Source: Blautia faecis (GTDB lineage: Bacteria > Bacillota > Clostridia > Lachnospirales > Lachnospiraceae). From it: a stretch of DNA of 64,000 nt. The notes under the pieces are model-generated. The model was not told the DNA's origin. It ran no database searches and saw nothing but the letters and a program-made list of their open reading frames with translations. The stretch is from contig NZ_JAJCIA010000006.1 in NCBI RefSeq assembly GCF_020554845.1, positions 1 to 64,000 of the forward strand. Direction: 5' to 3'. Below, one piece after another: positions 41,476-51,323 of this stretch (the first letter of the stretch is position 1; every line of letters starts with the position of its first letter). A program made the translations under genes and the position numbers.

Positions 41476-42918
41476 TTATTTGCGAATATCTACAAGTCCA
41501 TTTTTTAGTATATTTTCAGAAAACTCATACGAGGCTCCATCACCGGTTACATTAAGATACAGATTTTCCAGGTCATTTTCATTTACGATCCAGGCCATGT
41601 TCAGCTGCACGCTTTCATCTGGCTTTATAGAGGAAATGTAGTTTCCGCCATTGCCATAATTTTCAGAGACATTATAATAAACCATTTCTCCGGTCTTTGC
41701 CATGCCATCCCAGGTGATGCGGTCATAGCCATCGCCGGACTGTTCCGTTGGAACGTAAATCTGTACTCTTCCATTTTCCTTTGTCATGGTTAGCAAAGCA
41801 CCAAGATAAAGCATATGGTCGATTTCCTCATCTGAATTGTTTGTATAGGTCACTGTGGCATAAACCAGTTTCTGGTTCACAGCTTCTGACTTCACAATCT
41901 CATCCAGGGAATTGATTCCATCACCAGATTTTACATAATTCAATGTATTTGCAGACAGTTTTCCATCAGCCCCAATTGCTTCTGTCCATTCCTCCGGTAT
42001 TTTGTCAGGCTCAAGAAGCTGAAGGTCATCTGCGATCTGGATGGAATCCACCTTTGCAGAAATGGTTTTCGTCAGATACTCACCATTTGTGTCTTCCCCA
42101 GTCGCATTCAGATCAAAGGTGTCACCGATCTGGTAAACAGGCAGCTCCTTCTCATTTACAGAAGTGATTATTTCATCATCATCATTTTCTATCTTTTCAG
42201 CTATCATGTCTTCACTCCAGGTAGGCATCCCGGCAGTTTTTACCATAGTTGTGTTTCCCGTAATCACCAGATTCTCAGCCACCTTTATGGCATCCTCTTT
42301 TGATACGTCATCTCCTATGTAGATCATAATCACACGGTATAAATCCGGGCAGACAAGGTAAATTCTCTGGTTAAAAGTTCCACTTTTGGCGATGCTATTA
42401 TACTTTAGGTATACTCCCTGATATTCTCCAAATGTACGCTCCTCGCTATCAATAACATTCTGATCCTGCACAACCTGTCCCAGATCATTTTTATCCAACA
42501 GAACAGATGCAAAGCTAAACCCGCCGGTCTGTTCATGTTCCGGATACTGAAGATGATACTCGTCATTCCAGCTCATGCCTTTTGGAATGTATCTGGCAAA
42601 CAGATTTACCTCTGGAACCTCATCTGGAAGCATGGTTTCCTTTGCCATGCTATCGGCATCAATTTTAACCGCTACACCATAAGCGCCCTGCTTCTCCAGA
42701 AACCAGTGATACAGATTTACACCTGCATATGCTGCTGTGGAAACTGCCAGCGTACAAGCAGCTGCTACAGCTGCGATTTTGGGAATCGTCCATGTTTTTC
42801 TTCTTTGAAGATTCATCACCTTTGTATCCTGTATCTGCTTTGCAACCTCATTTTGAATCATTTTATGGATAAAATCAGGTGTTTCGGGAATATCGCTTTT
42901 CATATCTTCTAATCTCAT
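41476..42918 (-). CDS. Membrane anti-sigma-like protein (DUF4179 type)
   Basis: 480 aa. A short cytoplasmic N-terminus (~1-47) with charged helices, one membrane helix (IPKIAAVAAACTLAVSTAAYAG), then a DUF4179-like start outside (VNLYHWFLEKQG) and a long beta-rich domain including YIPKGMSWNDEYHLQYPEHE. Its start overlaps the stop of the ECF sigma gene by 4 bases (ATGA type), the usual sigma/anti-sigma arrangement. It should hold the sigma factor inactive until an envelope signal arrives; the signal is unknown. Confidence 0.85.
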   Translation of the reverse strand: MRLEDMKSDIPETPDFIHKMIQNEVAKQIQDTKVMNLQRRKTWTIPKIAAVAAACTLAVSTAAYAGVNLYHWFLEKQGAYGVAVKIDADSMAKETMLPDEVPEVNLFARYIPKGMSWNDEYHLQYPEHEQTGGFSFASVLLDKNDLGQVVQDQNVIDSEERTFGEYQGVYLKYNSIAKSGTFNQRIYLVCPDLYRVIMIYIGDDVSKEDAIKVAENLVITGNTTMVKTAGMPTWSEDMIAEKIENDDDEIITSVNEKELPVYQIGDTFDLNATGEDTNGEYLTKTISAKVDSIQIADDLQLLEPDKIPEEWTEAIGADGKLSANTLNYVKSGDGINSLDEIVKSEAVNQKLVYATVTYTNNSDEEIDHMLYLGALLTMTKENGRVQIYVPTEQSGDGYDRITWDGMAKTGEMVYYNVSENYGNGGNYISSIKPDESVQLNMAWIVNENDLENLYLNVTGDGASYEFSENILKNGLVDIRK

Positions 42919-43394
42919 ACCAGCACCTCCTGCAATTCCTGCCTTAATTTTCCCCTTGCCCTTGCAAGTCTCTTCTGAACAGCACCTTCCGATATTTCAA
43001 GGATCTGGGCGATTTCTCTTACGCTGAAATCTTCTATGTAATACAAAATAACGGGCAAACGCAGCTCCTCTTTTAAGGAATTTACAGCGGCATACAATTC
43101 GCTGTAATCCTTTGACTTTTCTGATTCCATTTCCAGTCTGTCCTCCAGATCTTCAAACGAAATAAACTTACTGGACTTACGTACGAGGTTGTAACATTCG
43201 TTGATCAAAATTCGGATCAACCAGGTACGGGCATATTTATCGTTTTTTAATGTGTCTATTTTGGAAAAAGCTTTTACAATTGTCTCCTGGATAGCATCTG
43301 CACAGTCCTGGTCACTGAATAAGATTGTTTTTGCAGTTGAGTATAATTGTCTTTCCGAATCCAGGATCAGATTTCCCAGTTGTTCTTTTGTCAT
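42915..43394 (-). CDS. ECF-type RNA polymerase sigma factor
   Basis: 159 aa. Sigma region 2 (LYSTAKTILFSDQDCADAIQ, ARTWLIRILINECYNLVRK) and region 4 (LPVILYYIEDFSVREIAQIL, EGAVQKRLARARGKL) are clear. It is co-transcribed with the membrane anti-sigma gene. ECF operons commonly autoregulate; I could not pick out its own promoter with confidence. Confidence 0.94.
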   Translation of the reverse strand: MTKEQLGNLILDSERQLYSTAKTILFSDQDCADAIQETIVKAFSKIDTLKNDKYARTWLIRILINECYNLVRKSSKFISFEDLEDRLEMESEKSKDYSELYAAVNSLKEELRLPVILYYIEDFSVREIAQILEISEGAVQKRLARARGKLRQELQEVLV

Positions 43395-43578
43395 TTAAAT
43401 ACCACCTCTTTTTCATGCCGGCCAGCTTTTTCTTTACATCTATTAGACGCATAGAAAACAAAAATATCCCCCAATAATTCATTTTCGCATAAATAATTAT
43501 GATAAGCTGACTATGCAAATGCTAAACTAACAGTCCAAAAAAAACTAAACTAATTGTACTCTTGATACCTTCCTTATT

Positions 43579-43590
43579 TGCAAATTTGCA
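43579..43590 (+). promoter_or_regulatory. Possible operator of the XRE regulator
   Basis: A perfect 12-base palindrome TGCAAATTTGCA lies about 40 bases before the start of the XRE gene, a plausible site for autoregulation. Confidence 0.35.
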
Positions 43591-43628
43591 GTAAAATATA
43601 GATATAAAGAAAAAGGGAGGTACCAAAG

Positions 43629-44702
43629 ATGAAATTATCACTTTCTGCAAATATAAGCAAGTTGCGAAAAGAACACGCTATGACACAGGAGCAGTTAGCG
43701 GAAGCTTTAGGCGTTACCTTTGCATCTGTCTCAAAATGGGAACGGGGTGTGGCGACGCCGGAATTAAACCTGATTGCGGAGATGGCAGATCTGTTTGAGG
43801 TGTCTATCGATGCGCTTATCGGATACCAGTTTAGAAACAATAACAGAGAAACTGTAATTACAAGGCTGAAGCAGTATTCTCACGACAGAGATACTGAGGA
43901 TGTTTTTTCTGATGTTGAAAAGGCATTACAGTGTTATCCGAATTGTTTTGATGTTGTTTATTACAGTGCCAGAATCTACCGTTTAAGAGGACTGACGCAA
44001 AAGAATGCTGTTTATTCAAAGAAGGCGCTTTCCCTTTGTGAACGTGCATGTATACTGATCGGACAAAACAAAGATCCGGAGATAAGTGATGTTTCTGTTC
44101 GCAGGGAAATGGCTGAAATCCATTTTGCGCTTGGGGAATATGACAAAGGAATTGCATTATTGAAAGAGAACAATCCATGTCGGCTGAACCACTCTTCGAT
44201 TGGAATGGTGCTTGCGTCCTCTTGCAATGATCCGGAGGGAGCACTTCCCTTTTTATCGAGGGCATTATTAGATTTAACTGTGACGCACTTTGAAATTGTG
44301 GTGGGATATATGAATGTTTTCTGTAAGACAAAAGATTATGCAAATGCTCTAGCTCTTGTGGATTGGGCTCTTGCCTTTTATCCCGGGCTAAAAGATCCCG
44401 AAAAACAGGGATATATGGACAAAAGCGAAGCATTTCTTTGGGCACTGCGAGCGGATGTTCTGCTGTCGCTGTGTAAAAAAGAAGAAGCAATCAACAGCCT
44501 TCGGCGAGCAAAGGATGTTGCATTGCACTTCGACGAATCACCAAATTACGATGTTTCAAGTATCCGATTTGTTTTCTGTAAGACTCCTGCAAGCGCTTTT
44601 GATGATTTTGGTGATACTGCCATGATTGGGGTTGATGAATTTATCAAAAGCCAGGAAAAAAGCGAGCTGAGCAATTTATGGAAGTGTGTCAGGGATGAAT
44701 AA
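43629..44702 (+). CDS. XRE regulator with C-terminal TPR-like repeats
   Basis: 357 aa, ATG after AAAGGGAGGTACCAAAG. HTH_3 at ~7-62 (ISKLRKEHAMTQEQLAEALG, ASVSKWERGVATPELNLIAE), then helical tetratricopeptide-like repeats to the end. This architecture occurs in cytoplasmic regulators of the RRNPP/PlcR-like kind and in general XRE-TPR regulators; no partner peptide gene is adjacent. Target unknown. Confidence 0.9.
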   Translation: MKLSLSANISKLRKEHAMTQEQLAEALGVTFASVSKWERGVATPELNLIAEMADLFEVSIDALIGYQFRNNNRETVITRLKQYSHDRDTEDVFSDVEKALQCYPNCFDVVYYSARIYRLRGLTQKNAVYSKKALSLCERACILIGQNKDPEISDVSVRREMAEIHFALGEYDKGIALLKENNPCRLNHSSIGMVLASSCNDPEGALPFLSRALLDLTVTHFEIVVGYMNVFCKTKDYANALALVDWALAFYPGLKDPEKQGYMDKSEAFLWALRADVLLSLCKKEEAINSLRRAKDVALHFDESPNYDVSSIRFVFCKTPASAFDDFGDTAMIGVDEFIKSQEKSELSNLWKCVRDE

Positions 44703-44761
44703 CAATTACAAAGCCAAATGAAAAACTATACTGTGCAGTTTTATAAAAAGGGGGGCATGCT

Positions 44762-45613
44762 TTACGATTTTGCAATATACAACACACCTAATGTGCCAGG
44801 TCCACAATGACTTGATATAACACCACCTGCCCTGGTTTCCAATATCTCATCAAAAACGCCAAGCTCTTCCAGATAAGCCCGCACTTTCTCTACAGTTTCC
44901 TGTTTACAGCCAGAATGTGTTATGAATACACGTTCTGGTCTCGCATTTTTTAAATCTTTTTCCATATCTTTAACATAGTCCATGATAACAGAATTAATTT
45001 TCCCCCGGTATTTCTTAGAAGCATTCATGGCGCCATTTTCTACTATAATCCTGGGATGCAGTTTTAAAATACCTCCGGCCATAGCCGCTACTGCATTGCA
45101 GCGTCCACCGCGGTATAAATAGGTGAGGGTATCAACCACAAAGCTTGCTCGCACATTTGGCTTTAGCCTCTCTATCTCAGAAACAATCTGGGAAACTGTC
45201 CGGTTATTCTTTGCCATAATTGCAGCCTCTATTACAAGAAGACCGATACCTGTAGAAAGATTTGCAGAATCGATTACCTTTATCCTGTCAGAAGCCCCCA
45301 GCTCTTCAGCAGCAAGGCGCATCACATTTCCAGAGGTGGACATACCTGCTGAAATAGAAAAGCAGACAATTTCCCTTCCAGCCTCTGCATATGGGCGGAA
45401 AAGTTCCATGGCATCTGCCAGGGCAGGAGCAGAAGTTTTAGGCGTTGTCTTATTTGCGTCAGACCAGGTATAAATCTGATCCGGGGTAATGTTTTTTCCA
45501 TCCCCATATTCTTTATCACCCAGAAGAATATGAAGTGGAAGAATGTCAATCTCGTATTTTCTCAATAATTCCTGCGAAAGGTCGCAGGTACTGTCTGAAA
45601 TAATTTTTACCAT
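44762..45613 (-). CDS. DegV family fatty-acid-binding protein
   Basis: 283 aa, typical length. The N-terminal motif IISDSTCDLSQELLRKYEID, the FSISAGMSTSGNVMRLAAEE loop and the C-terminal SSHCGPGTLGVLYIAKS are DegV hallmarks. DegV/FakB proteins bind a fatty acid for phosphorylation by FakA; no fakA is nearby. It lies 21 bases downstream of the GNAT/YoaP gene. Confidence 0.95.
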   Translation of the reverse strand: MVKIISDSTCDLSQELLRKYEIDILPLHILLGDKEYGDGKNITPDQIYTWSDANKTTPKTSAPALADAMELFRPYAEAGREIVCFSISAGMSTSGNVMRLAAEELGASDRIKVIDSANLSTGIGLLVIEAAIMAKNNRTVSQIVSEIERLKPNVRASFVVDTLTYLYRGGRCNAVAAMAGGILKLHPRIIVENGAMNASKKYRGKINSVIMDYVKDMEKDLKNARPERVFITHSGCKQETVEKVRAYLEELGVFDEILETRAGGVISSHCGPGTLGVLYIAKS

Positions 45614-45634
45614 ATTCGTTTCTCCTCTGCCAAC

Positions 45635-46390
45635 TCATTTTCTATCAGATTCCCGGCCTGCAAGAGCCAGAAATTTTTTATCAGACTGTATTCCCTGTGT
45701 CAGAAACCTTCCATCTCTGAATAGCGCATACGTTGTCACCGGTGCCGGAACGTTCTGTGCAGCTTCTCTGCTTGTAACATGAATTACCTTTAAAGAAATA
45801 TTGTGTTCTTTTGCCACTTCCACTACACGAGGCACCCAGTAACAGGTAAAAGGACATTGATCTGTATAATAGAGAACAAATCCTTCCTCTTCTACTTTCG
45901 GGTGTCTTGCACATTCTTTGAATTTTGACGGCTCAGTATCTGTGTCAAATGGTAAATACATAAGATTGATTCCGCAGTCCGAAGTATCTGCAACAGAAAA
46001 TCCCTTAAATTTTAAATATTTCGGGTCTGCCAGAAATTCTTTTTTTCGTCCTTCTGAAGACAGAATACAGACTCCCTTTTTCTCTTGTTCTTTTGCATCA
46101 CGAATGCATTCATTCAGCAAATCATTGGAATAGCCGTGTCCTTTCATGGAACCGGAAACCCATAAGCAGTTAATGTATATATATCCGTCTGCATCAATGG
46201 GCACCCAGGCATTCTCAGCAGGAATATATTCAATAAAACACTTTCCGCGCTCTGCACTCCGATAAAAAACCAATCCTTCTTCAAAACGCTGTTTTAACCA
46301 CTCTTTTTTTACGATACTGTTTTTTCCTGACATAGCACAGCAGATATGTTCCTTGTCAATGTTTTCTTTTGTAATTCTAATATAATGCAT
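45635..46390 (-). CDS. GNAT acetyltransferase with YoaP domain
   Basis: 251 aa from ATG 46390 (AAAGGTGATATT upstream). The N-terminal half is GNAT-like (LWVSGSMKGHGYSNDLLNEC is the acetyl-CoA loop). The C-terminal half is YoaP-like with a thioredoxin-type segment (YYTDQCPFTCYWVPRVVEVA). Function unknown; it shares an operon with DegV. Confidence 0.88.
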   Translation of the reverse strand: MHYIRITKENIDKEHICCAMSGKNSIVKKEWLKQRFEEGLVFYRSAERGKCFIEYIPAENAWVPIDADGYIYINCLWVSGSMKGHGYSNDLLNECIRDAKEQEKKGVCILSSEGRKKEFLADPKYLKFKGFSVADTSDCGINLMYLPFDTDTEPSKFKECARHPKVEEEGFVLYYTDQCPFTCYWVPRVVEVAKEHNISLKVIHVTSREAAQNVPAPVTTYALFRDGRFLTQGIQSDKKFLALAGRESDRK

Positions 46391-46435
46391 AATATCACCT
46401 TTCCCAGATATCATGATTGCTTAAATAACCTTGAT

Positions 46436-46668
46436 CTAACACGCTTTCATAGCTTCCAGAGCCAGTTCATGACTCTCTGGCGTTACTCCTGCGCAACAGA
46501 GCGAATCTACAATGATTGGCACTTCCGGCAAAAATGGCTTCCAAAGGTAGTTTTATCAATGGGACCAGATTCCAGAAGCTCTGCAATCTCCTCCCTGATT
46601 TCCCAACCATAGGTACCGCGGATGCAATGCTCTACAGGAAGCCATATGAAATACGGCATGTTTTCTAA
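46436..46668 (-). pseudogene. Decayed isochorismatase-family cysteine hydrolase
   Basis: On the minus strand one frame reads EHCIRGTYGWEIREEIAELL then GPIDKTTFGS, the HCIRGT..DK..FGS block of nicotinamidase/isochorismatase proteins. Another frame a few bases on reads PEVPIIVDSLCCAGVTPES and ends LEAMKAC, the family's C-terminal Cys-containing block. About 90 residues between them are deleted and the frame is broken. Confidence 0.7.
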
Positions 46669-46771
46669 AAAGCCTATTTAAGCTAACTATATCACGTTAT
46701 TGAGATTTCGTATACTGCAATAGGCTGATTTCAGCGTATATATTTTTGAAATTTTATATTTTCTATTGCAT

Positions 46772-46816
46772 AAAAATAAGCCATTCAGTCAGAATTGCAT
46801 CCAACCAAATGGCTAC
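46772..46816 (-). terminator. Terminator of the FUSC gene
   Basis: AGCCATT/AATGGCT arms with loop containing GGTTGGATGCAATTCTGACTG, then TATTTTTATG on the minus strand, a few bases after the stop. The loop as well as the stem resembles 52814-52858. Confidence 0.7.
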
Positions 46817-46821
46817 TTATA

Positions 46822-47871
46822 TCAGTTTTCTCCTGCCATTTTTTTTGACATACCCAAATAAAACACAGCGCAAAATACCAGAGCAAACACAACACCAAAT
46901 ACATTCTGAATCACCCTGAGACTGACTGCACCCTTTAATCCATAACTCTCTGCAGCGATAGCCAAAGCGCCAAATGTATTAAATACAGCCTGCCAGCCAT
47001 ATTTTGCGGAAAATCCTACACCGATTCCGCCAAGGATTCCTATATATGCATAGATGGATGACGGAAGCAGGAAATACAATGCTGTAAAACAAAGAACTCC
47101 TGCAATATTTCCCACAATTCTTTTCTTCACTCTGTACTGCATGTCTTCCATAAACGGTAAGATCGCTGACATAGCTGCAATACCTGCCCACATTGCACGT
47201 GGCATTTTAAAAAGCTCTGCAATACAAAGTACAGCCGGTACACACAGGATCTGGCATAACTGCCATTTTGTCCTGGAAGAAGAGAGATCAAATTCCTGCA
47301 GTACATCCTGTATCTTTCTTTTATAAACCCGGTTTCTGTGATTCCGATAAAATACCAGACAGGTAAGTACAGCTCCTGCTGCCATTCCCACCAGTCTCAT
47401 CTCATAGCTTTTCCCTGTTACGTCATATCCATACAGCAACAGATATCCAAGAACGAGTGTGGACTGATTAAACATAAATGGATTATGACAGCCGAACAGA
47501 ATCAGCACTGCCAATGCAGCAATATTTAACAGCATTCCCGGTACCGGGGAAAGCTGATTTGCCAGATGTGGACACACAGTCATAACTGCGAAAAACAAAG
47601 CCAGAAGTATGGTAGACTGTCCGGTATGGATTCCGAGATCGGCATTTCGAAATACCATAAGACATAATAAGACAACGACACCTACAATACTGTTCTCATT
47701 TCCAAGCAGAATGCTGAAAATAGTAACAAATAAAAAACAAAACGCCATTGTGACCGCTACCTTCGCCATATATACAAACAGATGATAGATTTTTTCTTTT
47801 GCGGTCTCACTTTTTTTCAGCAGGTCTTTTGAACCTGCCTGATTCAACTGAAGTTCCTGATAAAATGTCAT
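46822..47871 (-). CDS. FUSC family membrane protein
   Basis: 349 aa from ATG 47871 (GGGAGGTGCTAT upstream). Two blocks of hydrophobic helices (~40-165 and ~205-345) separated by a short charged loop (RNHRNRVYKRKIQDVLQEF). The repeat signature MWAGIAAMSAILPFMEDMQY is typical of FUSC/aromatic-acid-exporter proteins. Likely an efflux channel. It follows the KdpE-like gene by 80 bases and may be co-transcribed with the potassium operon. Confidence 0.88.
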   Translation of the reverse strand: MTFYQELQLNQAGSKDLLKKSETAKEKIYHLFVYMAKVAVTMAFCFLFVTIFSILLGNENSIVGVVVLLCLMVFRNADLGIHTGQSTILLALFFAVMTVCPHLANQLSPVPGMLLNIAALAVLILFGCHNPFMFNQSTLVLGYLLLYGYDVTGKSYEMRLVGMAAGAVLTCLVFYRNHRNRVYKRKIQDVLQEFDLSSSRTKWQLCQILCVPAVLCIAELFKMPRAMWAGIAAMSAILPFMEDMQYRVKKRIVGNIAGVLCFTALYFLLPSSIYAYIGILGGIGVGFSAKYGWQAVFNTFGALAIAAESYGLKGAVSLRVIQNVFGVVFALVFCAVFYLGMSKKMAGEN

Positions 47872-47951
47872 ATAGCACCTCCCGTTTTTATGCAAATAGG
47901 CATTTTATCACAAACAGGAAGGTAATTCAAGAATGATTTTTAAGGAAATAA

Positions 47952-48671
47952 TTACCTGGCCAGACTATTGCTTTCAATTCTGATCATACGATATCCGATT
48001 CCAATATGCGTCTGGATATATTGCACACCATTTTTTTCTGGTTCCAGTTTTTTTCGAAGTGTTGCCATAAAAACGCGGAGGGAAGCAATATCATTTTCAG
48101 AACACTGTCCCCAGATCTGCTGGGTAATAAATGTATGTGTCAATACTTTTCCCACATTACGGGATAAAAGGCAGAGCAGCTTATACTCAATAGGAGTCAG
48201 ATGTAATTCTTCACCCTTCAGATATGCACAGCCAGCCGAATAATCGATCTCTAATTCACCATTTTTAAAAACAGAGGTTTCCTGCTGTTCTCCGGTCTGC
48301 GTTATTGCAAGTCTCCTTTGCGTAACACGAATACGCGCAAGCAATTCCTCCACGGAAAACGGTTTTGTAATATAATCATCTGCACCAGCGTCCAGTGCTT
48401 CAATTTTATCTGTATCCTCACTTCTGGCACTGATCACAATAATCGGCATGTTCGACCAGGTACGGATTTTCTTTATTACCTCTACCCCTTCCATATCTGG
48501 AAGCCCGAGATCAAGAAGAACAATATCCGGATGATGAGAGGAAGCTTCCAGAATGGCCGAAGAACCATTCTCTGCTGCCAGATATTTATAGTCATGTGTT
48601 TTTAGCGTCGTAATGATCAGATTTCTTATAGGTCTGTCATCCTCAACCACCAGAATTAATGTTTTATTCAT
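47952..48671 (-). CDS. OmpR-type response regulator, KdpE-like
   Basis: 239 aa. Receiver (LVVEDDRPIRNLIITTLKTH, phosphoacceptor in VLLDLGLPDMEG, KPF) followed by a winged-helix DNA-binding domain (LTPIEYKLLCLLSRNVGKVL, FMATLRKKLE). Its start overlaps the kinase's stop by 8 bases. Similarity to KdpE and the Trk neighbours point to potassium control. Confidence 0.92.
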   Translation of the reverse strand: MNKTLILVVEDDRPIRNLIITTLKTHDYKYLAAENGSSAILEASSHHPDIVLLDLGLPDMEGVEVIKKIRTWSNMPIIVISARSEDTDKIEALDAGADDYITKPFSVEELLARIRVTQRRLAITQTGEQQETSVFKNGELEIDYSAGCAYLKGEELHLTPIEYKLLCLLSRNVGKVLTHTFITQQIWGQCSENDIASLRVFMATLRKKLEPEKNGVQYIQTHIGIGYRMIRIESNSLAR

Positions 48672-50301
48672 TCAATGTCACCTCACTTAAAGGTAAAGTA
48701 AAAGTAAAATTACATCCATGGGGATCATGGTCCGTCAGAATCAGGGTTCCGTCATGGGCTTCTATAATAGAGTGACAAAGCGCCAGCCCCAGTCCCAGAC
48801 TTCGGTGACTATCCGCAACTGTTGTTTTGCCGGTATAAAACATCTGGAAAATATGCGGCTTCATTTCTTCCGGAATCCCAGGTCCATTATCCTCCACGCT
48901 TATCTGCGCTTTTCCATCTGTTTTAGTTCCCCGGATGCTGATTACAGTACCTGGCGGCGTATATTTTATGGCATTGTCAATTAAATTTACCAGAACCTGT
49001 ATAATAAGGCGGACATCCATACGTGCAAGAACAAGTTCTTCACAGTCAGTTACGATTTTATAATCGTCATGCTTCCGGCTGATATGCCGCAGAGCCTCTG
49101 CGATCACCTCATCAAGCAGCTGATCTGTAAATTTGAATTTCAGTCTTCCATCATTTAGCCTGGTAATGGAAAGCAGATTCTCCACAACTCCGATCAGCCA
49201 TTCAGAATCATCATAAATGTCCGTATAGATCTGATGCTTTGTAGCTTCATCCAGCCGTTCACTGTTGCTAAGAAGCATGTCTGCATTGCCTGAAATGGAG
49301 CAAAGGGGAGTTCGAAGATCATGGGAAATTGCCCGAAGAAGATCTGCCCGCAACTGTTCGTTTTTTGCTATCACTGCATTTTTCTCTTTTTCCATGGCAT
49401 TTTGTGCGTTTTCCATTGCAAGTGCACATTCATTTATCACGGACAGCAGGATACTGTATTCAAAAGAGTCCAGTGTTTCTTTCTGCAGCGGTATTCCTAT
49501 TACTCCATAAACATTGTTCCCGCTCCGGATTGCCAGATATAAGCATTTGGCCTGTGGAAAATGATGTGTGGATGCACCGGCACGCTGTCTGTTTTCATAG
49601 GCCCATCTGGCTATCTTCTGTTCTTCAGGTGTTAAAAAATCTTCCGCGTCCTCTCTTTCCTCACCGGAAAAAAGCTTTCCCGCTGATAAAGCTCCGTTTT
49701 CTACTACATATGCTGTAATATTGCGGTTTAGCAGACGAAGAAGCTGTGTACAGGTGACATCAAGAATTTCTCTCTCTCCTTTAGCCTTTTGCAGCAAACG
49801 GTCTGTATCAAACAGAATCTGTGTACGAAAGGCAAGCTGTGTAGAAAGCTTTGCATGTGTTTTCAGCTTCGCCGCAAGTGCCCCTGTAAGTACGGATGAA
49901 ATTAGCATTATGAAAAAGGTCACCGGATAACCCACCGCATAGGTCTGAAAAGACATCCTTGGTTCTGTCAGAAAAAAGCAAAATAAAAAGACACTTAAGA
50001 AAGAACCGGCCACACTGCATAGATAACCATCTGTCACAATGGAAGTAAGCAAAACTCCCAAAATGTATATGGTTACAATATTTGTATCTGTGAAATCCAG
50101 CTTCTGAAACAGCAGACCAATCAAAGTACATACTGCAAATATAAAAACTGTCAGAAAATAATCCTTTGCAGACGGTTTTTCCATATACCATGTAAATGAC
50201 CGTTTCTGATAGTTTTCTGTTTTGACCGTATCCGGAATAATATGGATATCAATATCCGGTTCGTCTGTTTTTTTATTATCCTCTTCAATTCCCAGACTCA
50301 T
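48664..50301 (-). CDS. KdpD-like sensor kinase lacking the KdpD/Usp domains
   Basis: 545 aa from ATG 50301 (CTGGCAGG upstream); a longer in-frame start at 50394 would overlap the small gene upstream. Four membrane helices (~50-150) form the DUF4118 domain. A GAF-like stretch (~170-300) and HisKA SHDLRTPLCSISGNADML and HATPase (NLIDNAIKYTPPG, DNGPGIP, SLGLGLALCHS) follow. KdpD normally carries an N-terminal KdpD and universal-stress region; both are absent here. The operon holds Trk genes instead of kdpFABC, so it probably tunes Trk-type uptake (inference). Confidence 0.9.
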   Translation of the reverse strand: MSLGIEEDNKKTDEPDIDIHIIPDTVKTENYQKRSFTWYMEKPSAKDYFLTVFIFAVCTLIGLLFQKLDFTDTNIVTIYILGVLLTSIVTDGYLCSVAGSFLSVFLFCFFLTEPRMSFQTYAVGYPVTFFIMLISSVLTGALAAKLKTHAKLSTQLAFRTQILFDTDRLLQKAKGEREILDVTCTQLLRLLNRNITAYVVENGALSAGKLFSGEEREDAEDFLTPEEQKIARWAYENRQRAGASTHHFPQAKCLYLAIRSGNNVYGVIGIPLQKETLDSFEYSILLSVINECALAMENAQNAMEKEKNAVIAKNEQLRADLLRAISHDLRTPLCSISGNADMLLSNSERLDEATKHQIYTDIYDDSEWLIGVVENLLSITRLNDGRLKFKFTDQLLDEVIAEALRHISRKHDDYKIVTDCEELVLARMDVRLIIQVLVNLIDNAIKYTPPGTVISIRGTKTDGKAQISVEDNGPGIPEEMKPHIFQMFYTGKTTVADSHRSLGLGLALCHSIIEAHDGTLILTDHDPHGCNFTFTLPLSEVTLNE

Positions 50302-50338
50302 CCTGCCAGTCCCCTTTTCTGCCGTTTTTGCAATTATA

Positions 50339-50614
50339 TCATGCGACTGTATTATGGTCAAAATCCTTTTTTTCATACCCGGACTGTCCATCAAGAATTA
50401 TAATTTCAGCTTCCTTATATTCAATTTTACACTCATGAATCTCTCTTAACAATTCTTCATCCGAAAGAGTATTCAAAAACAATATCTTCGATGACTGCTG
50501 TTTTTCTTCCGTATTTTCCTGAATTTCACCCCAAAACTGATCTGCTTTATTTGCAATATAAAATCCAAGTCCAAACAAACAAAATACAGTAACAGCCAAT
50601 ATTCCTTCTGCCAT
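50339..50614 (-). CDS. Small membrane protein in the Trk operon (91 aa)
   Basis: ATG 50614 follows GAGGTGAAGAC. One N-terminal helix (MAEGILAVTVFCLFGLGFYI), then a charged cytoplasmic tail (LSDEELLREIHECKIEY, AEIIILDGQ). I recognise no family. It sits between trkA-like and kdpD-like genes with short spacing, so it likely has a role in potassium transport or its sensing. Confidence 0.75.
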   Translation of the reverse strand: MAEGILAVTVFCLFGLGFYIANKADQFWGEIQENTEEKQQSSKILFLNTLSDEELLREIHECKIEYKEAEIIILDGQSGYEKKDFDHNTVA

Positions 50615-50657
50615 TGTCTTCACCTCTATAGCAGCCTCTTTATAACAAATGACTATA

Positions 50658-51305
50658 TTATATTCGGAAACATTTCTGAAGGGCTCTGTATTCCCCTAAT
50701 ACCAGTAATTTATGATTCTCTTCAAAATACGTATCCGGTGAAATTGCAATACCAAATTCTCCTTCATTTTTTACTGCCAGAATATTAATATTGTAGCGTT
50801 TTCTGATATCCAGTTCTCCTACTGTTTTTCCAACCCATTCTTCTGGAACTTCCACTTCAAAAATCGCATGGGATGCATCCACCTCCATATAGTCGAGGAT
50901 GTGATCATCTGTGTAACGGATCGAGGCCCACTTTGCAACCTGCTTTTCCGGGTAAACCACTTTATCCGCACCATTGCGCAAAAGGAATTTTTCCTGAACA
51001 TCACGCTCAGCCCTGGATATCACCAGTTTCGCTCCCAGTTCTTTCAGAAGGGAAGTTGTTTCAAGAGAATTCTGAAAGCTTCCTCCAATGGTTACAAAAC
51101 AGATATCGTAATTTCCTATTCCAAGGGAACGTAAAAATTCAGCATTGGTACTGTCACCAATCTGCGCATTGGTCACAAATGGTAATGCTTTATCTACTCT
51201 CTCCTCATTCCAGTCAACTGCCATAATTTCATGTCCCAGCTGATTCAGCTGCTTAGCAATATGTCTTCCAAATCTTCCAAGTCCAATAAGCAATACATTT
51301 TTCAT
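50658..51305 (-). CDS. trkA: TrkA/KtrA potassium uptake regulatory subunit
   Basis: 215 aa: one RCK_N domain with Rossmann motif LIGLGRFGRHIAKQLNQLGH and acidic AVDWNE, then an RCK_C domain (~140-215). This single-unit size matches KtrA. It forms the cytoplasmic nucleotide-gated ring on the membrane subunit encoded 18 bases upstream. Confidence 0.94.
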   Translation of the reverse strand: MKNVLLIGLGRFGRHIAKQLNQLGHEIMAVDWNEERVDKALPFVTNAQIGDSTNAEFLRSLGIGNYDICFVTIGGSFQNSLETTSLLKELGAKLVISRAERDVQEKFLLRNGADKVVYPEKQVAKWASIRYTDDHILDYMEVDASHAIFEVEVPEEWVGKTVGELDIRKRYNINILAVKNEGEFGIAISPDTYFEENHKLLVLGEYRALQKCFRI

Positions 51306-51323
51306 AATTATATTTTCTCCTTC

